DNA of 6,373 nucleotides from the NCBI GenBank assembly GCA_002313795.1, contig DCCL01000206.1, forward strand, positions 419 to 6,791, in the 5' to 3' direction. Both the position numbers and the translations under genes were made by a program. Below the pieces are notes generated by a model. The model was given only the letters and a program-made list of their open reading frames with translations. It was not told the origin of the DNA and ran no database searches. Below, piece after piece: positions 1 through 4,698 of the stretch (the stretch's first letter is position 1; the number at the start of each line of letters is the position of its first letter). This stretch comes from Faecalibacterium prausnitzii (GTDB lineage: Bacteria > Bacillota > Clostridia > Oscillospirales > Ruminococcaceae).

Positions 1-107
1 GTGACGAAATCGCCCTCGTTCAGTTTCAGGTTCAGGTTATTGAGGGCCGTCTTTTCGTTGACCGTGCCCGCATTGAACGTCTTGGAAACATTCCGAATCT
101 CAAGCAT
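1..107 (-). CDS. ABC transporter ATP-binding protein, N-terminal fragment (TrpZ/COG1101-like)
   Basis: This gene is cut by the left edge of the window; only the first 35 codons are present. The visible protein starts MLEIRNVSKTFNAGTVNEKT and continues to a GDFV segment, which is the beta-strand region that precedes the Walker A loop in ABC ATPases. The Walker A, Q-loop, signature and Walker B motifs all lie outside. The start ATG (105-107) has an AGGAGGG-type ribosome binding site (about 116-122) 8 nt away. It overlaps the stop of the permease gene in the arrangement ATGCTTGA, so the two are probably translationally coupled. By position and by its opening residues it should be the cytoplasmic ATPase that powers the permease and lipoprotein encoded upstream. 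The assignment as an ABC ATPase is strong; the TrpZ-like subfamily rests on context and on memory of similar N-termini. Confidence 0.88.
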   Translation of the reverse strand, partial: MLEIRNVSKTFNAGTVNEKTALNNLNLKLNEGDFV

Positions 108-1047
108 TTTTTGCGCCCTCCTTGTTTGCTTTCTTTGCCGCCGGTTTTGCGAAATACTTGCCCTTCCAGTACGGCACAGCGAGGAACACAGCCACCACAG
201 AAGCGCTCAGCAGCTTGAGCAGGTTTGCGTCGAAGCCGAGGGTCAGCACCAGCTGGATGACGATGTAGTAGATGATCGCGCCCAGAGAAACGCTCAGCAG
301 CTTGAGGGCGAAGTTCTGGAAGATGCGGCCAAAGATGGCCTCGCCGATGATGACAGCAGCCAGACCGATAACGATAGCGCCGCGGCCCATGCTGACATCG
401 GCAAAACCCTGATACTGGCTCAACAGAGCGCCGGACAGGGCGACCAGGCCGTTGGAGACGGCCAGACCCAGCACGATGTTGAAGTTGGTGTTGATGCCCT
501 GTGCACGGGACATATTGGGGTTGGAGCCGGTGGCACGGATGGCGCAGCCCAGCTCAGTGCCGAAGAACCAGTAGAGCACGCCGATGACCACAGCAGTGAC
601 GATGACCACCATGACCAGCGGGTTGTGGAGGGCAGCTTCCTTGACCCAGCGCAGGGAGATGAGCAGGTCGTATTTATCCACGTTGATGGACTGGTTGGCC
701 TTGCCCATGATCTTCAGGTTGATGGAGTAGAGAGCCAGCTGGGTCAGGATGCCGGCCAGAATAGCCGGAATGCCCATGAAGGTGTGGAGCAGACCGGTGA
801 TGAGGCCGGTGGCAAGGCCCGCCAGCAGAGCCATGAGCAGCGACACCCAGACGTTCTGTCCGGAGAGCAGGCACATGACGCAGACCGCGCCGCCGGTGCC
901 GAAAGAGCCGTCAACGGTCAGGTCGGCCACATCAAGGATGCGGTAAGTGAGGTAGACGCCGATGGCCATGATGCCCCAGATGAGGCCCTGTGCGCACGCA
1001 CCCGGCAGTGCACCGGGGAGGTTCGCCAGTCTTGCAAGAATATCCAA
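100..1047 (-). CDS. ABC transporter permease (TrpY/COG4120-like), 315 aa
   Basis: This is an integral membrane permease of the single-component type found in TrpXYZ-like importers, distantly related to the LivH/branched-chain permease fold. Hydrophobic helices can be seen at about residues 17-35, 50-62, 66-88, 93-112, 143-162, 190-212, 223-240, 249-271 and 276-293. The loop at about 164-186 (GTELGCAIRATGSNP then RAQGIN) is the likely cytoplasmic coupling segment that contacts the ATPase. The C-terminus is a Lys/Ala-rich cytoplasmic tail. The start is a TTG (1045-1047), chosen because an AGGAGG (1056-1061) sits 8 nt upstream and no in-frame ATG fits. The gene lies 114 nt after the substrate-binding protein gene and overlaps the ATPase gene by 8 nt, so the three form one importer. 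The substrate is not evident; tryptophan or tyrosine import is known for some relatives. Confidence 0.9.
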   Translation of the reverse strand: MDILARLANLPGALPGACAQGLIWGIMAIGVYLTYRILDVADLTVDGSFGTGGAVCVMCLLSGQNVWVSLLMALLAGLATGLITGLLHTFMGIPAILAGILTQLALYSINLKIMGKANQSINVDKYDLLISLRWVKEAALHNPLVMVVIVTAVVIGVLYWFFGTELGCAIRATGSNPNMSRAQGINTNFNIVLGLAVSNGLVALSGALLSQYQGFADVSMGRGAIVIGLAAVIIGEAIFGRIFQNFALKLLSVSLGAIIYYIVIQLVLTLGFDANLLKLLSASVVAVFLAVPYWKGKYFAKPAAKKANKEGAKNA

Positions 1048-1053
1048 AATGAT

Positions 1054-1061
1054 CTCCTCCT
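1054..1061 (-). promoter_or_regulatory. Ribosome binding site that supports the permease TTG start
   Basis: On the minus strand this reads AGGAGGAG and ends 6 to 8 nt before the TTG codon at 1045-1047. It is preceded by an A/T-rich stretch (about 1062-1085) that should leave the site unstructured. It decides the start, because the codons ATC and ATT just upstream of the TTG are poor initiators. Confidence 0.75.
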
Positions 1062-1105
1062 GTTATTTTATTACACTTTTTTACATTTCTGTATGGATAC
1101 GCCAA

Positions 1106-1139
1106 AGCGGAGAAGGGCAGAAAATCGCTCTTCTCCGCT
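1106..1139 (-). other. Intercistronic hairpin between substrate-binding protein and permease genes
   Basis: A perfect 10-bp inverted repeat, AGCGGAGAAG (1106-1115) and CTTCTCCGCT (1130-1139), encloses a 14-nt loop. It begins 22 nt after the stop codon of the substrate-binding protein gene. In the transcribed (minus) direction it is followed by TTGGCG, not a U-tract, so it is not a standard terminator. The T-run is on the opposite side (1141-1146). In binding-protein-dependent importers, hairpins at this position are known to protect the 3' end of the binding-protein mRNA and lower expression of the membrane subunits. That role is inferred here. Confidence 0.65.
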
Positions 1140-1161
1140 ATTTTTTCAGGTTTGCTAATGC

Positions 1162-2190
1162 TTAGCCTTCGATGGCCTCATAGCCTTCGGGAACGGTCAG
1201 GCCCAAATCATCGCAGATGGTCTTGTTGTACTTCTTGGTCACATCGGTGTATTCGATGGGCATGGTGGCGATATCGGATTCGCCCTTCAGAATCTTGACA
1301 GCCATCTCGCCGGTGGTGTAGCCCAGATCGTAGTAGCTGATGGACAGGGTAGCCACGCCGCAACCGGAGCAGATGCCCTCCTCACCGGCAAAGACGGGCT
1401 TCTTGGCGGGGCGGCAGATGCCGTCCACGATGCCGGTGTTGGCAGCAACGGTGTTATCGGTGGGAACATACAGAGCATCGTTCTCGTCAGCAGCCTTCTG
1501 GCAGACGGAAGCCAGATCGTTGGAGTCGGAGAAGGAATACTGGGTAGCGGTGACACCGGCAGCTTCCAGATATTTCTGGACTTCGTCCACCTGATACTGG
1601 CTGTTGGGCTCAGCAGAGCAGTACAGCAGGCCCACCTTCTTTGCATCAGGCAGCCACTCGGTGATCATCTCAGCCTGCTGATCCAGCGGGGCCAGGTCGG
1701 AGGTGCCGGAGATGTTGCCGCCCACGGTGCCGGAGAAATCGCTCAGGCCCAGAGCCACGCCGTACTCGGTGACGGAGGTTCCCAGAATGGGGATCTCGTT
1801 GGTAGCAGCCTGTGCAGCCTGCAGGGCGGGGGTAGCGTTTGCCATGATGAGGTCAACGCCTGCGGAGACAAAGCCGTTGGCAATGGTAGCGCAGGTAGCG
1901 GAGTCGTTCTGTGCGTTCTGGAAATCGAACTTCACCTTATCGCCGAACTCTGCGGTCAGAGCATCCTCAAAGCCCTGCGTTGCAGCGTCCAGAGCAGCGT
2001 GCTCCACCAGCTGGCAGATGCCAACGGTGTAAGTATCGCCGGATGCAGCCGCAGCGGAGCCGGATGCAGCAGAAGAAGCCACAGAGGAAGCAGCGGTGGA
2101 GGATGCAGAGCCGCCGCAGGCGGTCAGGGCAGCAGCAGCGCCGCAGACAGCGGCAGCGGCCAGGAACGAACGACGAGTGATTTTACGCAT
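1162..2190 (-). CDS. ABC transporter substrate-binding lipoprotein (TrpX/COG2984-like), 342 aa
   Basis: This is the extracytoplasmic ligand receptor of the importer. The N-terminus has a positively charged region with twin arginines (TRRSFLA, residues 5-11), an Ala-rich hydrophobic core, and a lipobox LTAC with the lipidated Cys at 25. A Ser/Ala/Gly-rich spacer follows to about residue 51, tethering the domain to the membrane. The mature domain has the pattern of the ABC_sub_bind family (PF04392): VGICQLVEHAALD at 56-68, QNAQND at 91-96, GTVGGNISGTSD at 154-165, PTDNTVAA at 243-250, and GEEGICSGCGVATLSISYYDLG at 269-290, a segment that lines the cleft in relatives. Length is normal for the family. 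The ATG at 2188-2190 has a GAGGAGA site 7 nt upstream. It is the first gene of the operon and has its own promoter. The ligand is unknown; aromatic amino acids are the best-studied cargo of this family. Confidence 0.92.
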   Translation of the reverse strand: MRKITRRSFLAAAAVCGAAAALTACGGSASSTAASSVASSAASGSAAAASGDTYTVGICQLVEHAALDAATQGFEDALTAEFGDKVKFDFQNAQNDSATCATIANGFVSAGVDLIMANATPALQAAQAATNEIPILGTSVTEYGVALGLSDFSGTVGGNISGTSDLAPLDQQAEMITEWLPDAKKVGLLYCSAEPNSQYQVDEVQKYLEAAGVTATQYSFSDSNDLASVCQKAADENDALYVPTDNTVAANTGIVDGICRPAKKPVFAGEEGICSGCGVATLSISYYDLGYTTGEMAVKILKGESDIATMPIEYTDVTKKYNKTICDDLGLTVPEGYEAIEG

Positions 2191-2218
2191 GATCTATTCT
2201 CCTCAATTTTTCAGATTT

Positions 2219-2238
2219 CGCGGCAGCAGGATGCCGCG
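2219..2238 (-). other. 7-bp GC-rich leader hairpin
   Basis: CGCGGCA (2219-2225) and TGCCGCG (2232-2238) pair perfectly around the loop at 2226-2231. In the transcript the stem stands just ahead of the ribosome binding site of the lipoprotein gene without covering it. No U-tract follows, which argues against intrinsic termination. Confidence 0.55.
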
Positions 2239-2241
2239 CAG

Positions 2242-2253
2242 AAAATGCATTTT
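2242..2253. promoter_or_regulatory. 12-bp perfect palindrome, candidate operator
   Basis: AAAATGCATTTT is a perfect palindrome about 33-44 nt downstream of the predicted transcription start of the importer operon. Symmetric A/T-rich sites at this position are typical of roadblock operators. No regulator can be named from the sequence, and a 12-bp palindrome of this simple composition can arise by chance. Confidence 0.3.
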
Positions 2254-2292
2254 ACAGGTCCAGCAAATGGGTCATCTGCTTTACACTCGTGA

Positions 2293-2321
2293 AGTATATC
2301 ACAACTCCTGCCCGATGGCAA
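2293..2321 (-). promoter_or_regulatory. Sigma-A promoter of the ABC importer operon
   Basis: Read on the minus strand, the -35 is TTGCCA (2316-2321), the spacer is exactly 17 bp (2299-2315), and the -10 is TATACT (2293-2298). The -10 is preceded by TGA, which forms an extended -10. Five of six bases match consensus in each hexamer. Transcription should start near 2286, giving a leader of about 95 nt before the lipoprotein gene. Confidence 0.75.
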
Positions 2322-2333
2322 CGCTGTTTCGGC

Positions 2334-2350
2334 TTTAATTATCGATTAAA
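2334..2350. promoter_or_regulatory. A/T-rich inverted repeat upstream of the importer promoter
   Basis: TTTAAT (2334-2339) and ATTAAA (2345-2350) form a perfect 6-5-6 inverted repeat centred about 56 bp upstream of the predicted transcription start. The position would suit an activator site or an UP-like element for the importer promoter. It lies 14 nt past the stop of the cysteine-cluster gene, but it is too A/T-rich and lacks a U-tract to be a convincing terminator for that gene. Confidence 0.3.
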
Positions 2351-2363
2351 TTGCATTTATTTA

Positions 2364-3089
2364 TCACTTTTTTCGATTGTTATTTCGTCTCTGCTGATAG
2401 TCCGTGAGTTTTTGCAGCTCTTCTTTCAGCCAGATGAGGTTTTCTTCCAGCTGAGGCAGATAAGCGCGGGTGTAGTCATACCGGAAATAGAGTGCCTGCC
2501 AGAGTTTTGTCTGCATCCGGCGGCGCAGGGGCGGTTCCAGCGTGCCGTCCAGCGGCTCCACCTCGTCTTCCAGTTCCATGCAGGTCTGCGCCCAGCGCAC
2601 ATCCGTCTGTTCCCGGGCGGGCACATCGTAGCGGGACAGATAGTCCTCCACTTTGGCTTCAATCACCCGGCCCCCGCAGCCGGTGGGCTGCAAGAAGTAG
2701 CTGACCTCCCCTTCCCGGCTGATCTCCTGTGCCAGCGGATAAAGGGCGCAGACCAGCGGTTCGGCGTCGTGGATGGCGCAGTGATCTTCCGTGAGGAAGG
2801 GGCAGTTGTTCCGCTCCTCCTTCACCGGGGCCAGCCGGTGCACCGGCAGATGGCTCACCGACCCGATGGATTCCCGGCAGAACGCCCGGGCCACGATCCG
2901 GGGCGGCAGCCGCAGCCGGGCCGCGATGCGCCACAGGTCGAAGCCTGACAGCACGATATCTTCCCGTCCCCGGCAGCAGTCGCCGCAGCCTGCGCAGGCA
3001 AACGAGAACGCCTCATTCCGCCCCAGCAGCGGCGCAGTGCGGGCAAAATCCACCCGGCCGCAGAGGTCGAGCTGTGAATCCTTGAGCAT
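2364..3089 (-). CDS. YkgJ-type cysteine-cluster protein, 241 aa
   Basis: This is a soluble protein with the CxxCxxCC signature of the YkgJ/PF03692 family, proposed to bind zinc or an iron-sulfur cluster. The eight cysteines of the core are visible: C32, C35, C38 and C39 in the motif CAGCGDCC, then C96 (in CPFL), C104 (in CAIH), C114 (in VCALYP) and C138 (in PTGCGG). The spacing CPFL-x4-C-x-IH-x6-C-x2-YP is the usual family pattern. C10, C71 and C169 fall outside it. The C-terminal third is rich in Glu, Lys and aromatic residues and is probably helical, ending in a basic QQRRNNNRKK tail. No signal or membrane segment is seen. The ATG (3087-3089) has an AGGAG site 7 nt away. It starts 15 nt after the HTH-membrane gene, so the two are probably cotranscribed. 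Molecular function is unknown for most of this family. Confidence 0.85.
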   Translation of the reverse strand: MLKDSQLDLCGRVDFARTAPLLGRNEAFSFACAGCGDCCRGREDIVLSGFDLWRIAARLRLPPRIVARAFCRESIGSVSHLPVHRLAPVKEERNNCPFLTEDHCAIHDAEPLVCALYPLAQEISREGEVSYFLQPTGCGGRVIEAKVEDYLSRYDVPAREQTDVRWAQTCMELEDEVEPLDGTLEPPLRRRMQTKLWQALYFRYDYTRAYLPQLEENLIWLKEELQKLTDYQQRRNNNRKK

Positions 3090-3104
3090 GTCATCTCTCC
3101 TGTC

Positions 3105-3872
3105 TCATTCATATTTTTTCGCTGAAATAATAATGATCCCGAATAGCGAGCCGATATATACGACGACCACCACGCCCCACACCTGCCAGCCGGTAATATG
3201 TTCGAACAGGACTGTCATCGCCGTGCAGAGCGGCATGATGATCAGCGACGCCATCGACCACACCCGGAGCGCCCTTAAAATATGCTTCCAGTTGCGGTTG
3301 TTGTAGTACACCCCTGGGATATAGATATGGAATCCTCCCTGCGCAAAATTGCAGATATGGTTCTCGTCGTAATAGCGGGGCAGCGTCTCTGTCATCCAGA
3401 ACATGCTGTAAGCTCCATAGACGATGCCGAACACTACGCCGAAGATGAGCAGCATCTTTGATTCTCCCGCATCGGCCATCCCTGCGCGCCAGACTGTCAG
3501 TGCCTCCGCAAGGCCGAGAAACGAACAAACGACAAACACCGGCAGATACTTCTTCGTCCGCGCCTGTCGGCGCTCCGGCGGCTCCTCCGAAAAAGTCAGG
3601 GCTCTGCGGATGAGCTCCTCCGTTTCCTCCCGGGTAAAGCGCTGCTCTTCCTCTACCCTCCGGCCCTGCAAAAGCTCTGCCACCGTCACATTCAGCTGTT
3701 CCGCCAGCGGCACCAGCAGCGAGATATCAGGCACGCTCTGCCCCCGCTCCCACTTGCTGACGGCCTTATCGGACACATACAGCGTTGCGGCAAGTTCCTT
3801 CTGGGTCATGCCTTTTTCTTTGCGCAGCTGAGCCAGAAAATGACCAAATGCAGCCTTGTCCAGTTCGTACAT
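3105..3872 (-). CDS. XRE-family HTH regulator fused to a four-helix membrane domain, 255 aa
   Basis: The N-terminus is a Cro/CI-type helix-turn-helix (about residues 8-68), with the scanning segment MTQKELAATLYVS and a recognition helix around SDKAVSKWERG (34-44). A charged linker (71-108) follows. Then come four hydrophobic segments at about 109-128, 140-160, 205-223 and 230-250, and a short basic end (AKKYE). Between the second and third segments lies a conserved-looking stretch, PRYYDENHICNF (165-176) and IPGVYYNNRNWKHI (185-198). I recall this arrangement from clostridial HTH-membrane proteins loosely related to the SdpI immunity family, but I cannot verify that here. The DNA-binding domain should face the cytoplasm while the protein sits in the membrane. 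The ATG at 3870-3872 has AGGAGG 8 nt upstream. It heads a two-gene unit with the cysteine-cluster gene. Target genes and signal are unknown; autoregulation is plausible. Confidence 0.82.
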   Translation of the reverse strand: MYELDKAAFGHFLAQLRKEKGMTQKELAATLYVSDKAVSKWERGQSVPDISLLVPLAEQLNVTVAELLQGRRVEEEQRFTREETEELIRRALTFSEEPPERRQARTKKYLPVFVVCSFLGLAEALTVWRAGMADAGESKMLLIFGVVFGIVYGAYSMFWMTETLPRYYDENHICNFAQGGFHIYIPGVYYNNRNWKHILRALRVWSMASLIIMPLCTAMTVLFEHITGWQVWGVVVVVYIGSLFGIIIISAKKYE

Positions 3873-3915
3873 CTTCTCTGCCTCCTGTCAGGTACAAGCG
3901 TCTGTTTCTGGCTTC

Positions 3916-3944
3916 ATTATACCGAGCCGCATTCTTTCTCGCAA
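3916..3944 (-). promoter_or_regulatory. Sigma-A promoter of the HTH-membrane / cysteine-cluster unit
   Basis: On the minus strand the -10 is a perfect TATAAT (3916-3921), the spacer is 17 bp (3922-3938), and the -35 is TTGCGA (3939-3944, four of six consensus). Transcription should begin near 3909, giving a short leader of about 36 nt that already includes the AGGAGG (3881-3886). The terminator of the upstream flavin reductase gene lies just before it, which supports an independent transcription unit. Confidence 0.7.
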
Positions 3945-3987
3945 CCGACCCGCAGTAGAATCAACGAAAACCCGTGTTTTTGCAGAG

Positions 3988-4026
3988 AAAAAGTGCCTTT
4001 CCCTCTTTGCAGGGCAAAGGCACTTT
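3988..4026 (-). terminator. Intrinsic terminator of the flavin reductase-like gene
   Basis: An 11-bp outer stem, AAAGTGCCTTT (3990-4000) with AAAGGCACTTT (4016-4026), continues after one bulged base (4015) into a 4-bp inner stem (CCCT at 4001-4004, AGGG at 4011-4014) with a 6-nt loop. In the minus-strand transcript the structure ends in a run of five U residues (3992-3988). It starts 15 nt after the stop codon of the flavin reductase gene. The outer A/T ends also give a shorter run of U on the plus strand, so weak bidirectional action is possible. Confidence 0.88.
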
Positions 4027-4041
4027 CATAGCACAACAGGT

Positions 4042-4599
4042 TTACTTCAGATTTGCACCGTCACTGAAAGCCGTGCCGACCCGCTCACCCAGAACATGGT
4101 AGCCGTTGTGGACAGGCTCATAGGAGATGGGGTGGAATTTTGCCATATCCACCTTGCCGTCTGCGCCCAGAATGCGCTCGTCGGCGCTGATGTTGACGAT
4201 CTCACCGATGATGTTGCCCTCTTCGGTACTGTGAACATACTTGCACTCCAGCGTCAGGGGCAGCTGGGTGAAGAGGGGTGCGTCCACCTTTGCGCTCTTC
4301 TCGGCAGTCAGGCCGGATTTTTCCATCTTGTCCGGGGTGTCATTGCCGGAGACCATGCCCACATAGTCGGCAGCTGCTACATTCTCCGCATCGGCAAAGC
4401 TGATGGTGAACGCCTTTCTGGCCTTGATGTTTTTGGTAGTCTTATGGCCTGCGCTCAGGCAGAGCTCCACAAGGTTGGTATCATACAGACCGCCCCAGGC
4501 CGCGTTCATCGCGTCCGGCTTGCCGTTCTCATCGTAAGTGCCGATGATGAGCACCGGCAGCGGGTAGAACCACGGATTAGCACCAAAATCTTTACGCAT
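4042..4599 (-). CDS. Flavin reductase-like FMN split-barrel protein, 185 aa
   Basis: This is a small cytoplasmic flavoprotein of the flavin reductase-like domain family (PF01613, COG1853). Members bind FMN as dimers and reduce flavins or other acceptors with NAD(P)H, or serve only as redox carriers. The start matches the family pattern PLPVLIIGTYDENGKPDAMNAAW (residues 13-35), where the DAMNAAW loop contacts FMN. HKTTKNIKARKAFTISF (52-68) is the second flavin-contacting element. LECKYVHSTEEGNIIGEIVN (117-136) and the late YHVLGERVG (167-175) complete the barrel. Length is typical. The ATG (4597-4599) has AAGGAG 9 nt upstream. The gene has its own promoter and terminator, so it is probably monocistronic, though read-through from the MerR gene 99 nt upstream is possible. 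Its physiological electron acceptor is unknown. Confidence 0.9.
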   Translation of the reverse strand: MRKDFGANPWFYPLPVLIIGTYDENGKPDAMNAAWGGLYDTNLVELCLSAGHKTTKNIKARKAFTISFADAENVAAADYVGMVSGNDTPDKMEKSGLTAEKSAKVDAPLFTQLPLTLECKYVHSTEEGNIIGEIVNISADERILGADGKVDMAKFHPISYEPVHNGYHVLGERVGTAFSDGANLK

Positions 4600-4627
4600 T
4601 GCAAAACGCTCCTTTTTGTACGAATCC

Positions 4628-4642
4628 CCAGTAAGCTACTGG
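4628..4642. promoter_or_regulatory. Perfect 6-3-6 inverted repeat in the flavin reductase leader
   Basis: CCAGTA-AGC-TACTGG lies from about 4 to 18 bp downstream of the predicted transcription start and ends 14 nt before the ribosome binding site. It can act as a DNA operator for a dimeric repressor or fold as a small mRNA hairpin with a 3-nt loop. Its position argues for regulation of this gene alone. The cognate regulator cannot be named; the neighbouring MerR protein would be expected to bind within a promoter spacer instead. Confidence 0.45.
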
Positions 4643-4652
4643 TAATATCTTT

Positions 4653-4680
4653 ATTGTACCACCTTTTTTCGTGGAATCAA
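4653..4680 (-). promoter_or_regulatory. Promoter of the flavin reductase-like gene (extended -10)
   Basis: On the minus strand the -35 is TTGATT (4675-4680), the spacer is 16 bp (4659-4674), and the -10 is TACAAT (4653-4658) preceded by TGG, which forms an extended -10. Transcription would start near 4646 and give a leader of about 46 nt. The spacer contains a short CCAC and GTGG dyad around an A-run, which could be a protein site, but the 16-bp spacing is not the 19-bp type used by MerR activators. Confidence 0.6.
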
Positions 4681-4683
4681 TCC

Positions 4684-4697
4684 CCCGGCCTGCCGGG
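4684..4697 (-). other. Short GC-rich hairpin immediately after the MerR gene
   Basis: CCCGG (4684-4688) and CCGGG (4693-4697) form a 5-bp stem with a 4-nt loop directly after the MerR stop codon at 4699-4701. In the transcript it is followed by GGGATTGATTCC and not by a U-run. It is therefore at best a weak or factor-assisted terminator, and MerR-operon transcripts may run into the flavin reductase gene. Confidence 0.35.
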
Positions 4698-4698
4698 T

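Larger units (their letters stand above)
2191..2286 (-). promoter_or_regulatory. Structured 5' leader of the ABC importer operon
   Basis: The leader of about 95 nt, counted from the predicted start point near 2286, contains three dyads. An imperfect stem lies at 2262-2280 (AGCA pairing with TGCT, loop GGGTC). A perfect 12-nt palindrome AAAATGCATTTT lies at 2242-2253. A perfect 7-bp GC-rich hairpin lies at 2219-2238 (CGCGGCA and TGCCGCG around a 6-nt loop). The last ends about 15 nt before the ribosome binding site and is followed by A-rich sequence with no U-tract, so it is not a terminator. The leader is too short for a full T-box, and no specifier/T-box sequence was recognised. It could be an mRNA-stabilising leader or a regulator binding region. 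Confidence 0.45.

Noticed and set aside
1106..1146. Terminator on the plus strand formed by the intercistronic hairpin and the T6 run
   Set aside because: The hairpin followed by TTTTTT has terminator form on the plus strand, but no plus-strand gene exists upstream for it to end.
1..1158. Plus-strand open frame of 385 codons opposite the permease gene
   Set aside because: Its protein is rich in Gln, Asp, His and Ala without any domain pattern, and it is the mirror of a well-supported permease gene with a ribosome binding site and operon context. Long antisense frames are common in GC-rich codon-biased genes.
2191..2363. T-box or tryptophan riboswitch-like leader for the TrpXYZ-like operon
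   Set aside because: The predicted leader is only about 95 nt, and I could not find a T-box core sequence or an antiterminator-terminator pair with a U-tract.
2289..2948. Plus-strand open frame of 219 codons opposite the cysteine-cluster gene
   Set aside because: It begins in the intergenic promoter region of the importer operon and has no convincing ribosome binding site. The opposite strand carries the eight-cysteine family signature.
4653..4680. MerR-type operator in the flavin reductase promoter
   Set aside because: The spacer is 16 bp and the CCAC/GTGG dyad is only 4 bp per arm. MerR activators use long 19-20 bp spacers with longer dyads, and shifting the -35 to get 19 bp loses the TTG hexamer.
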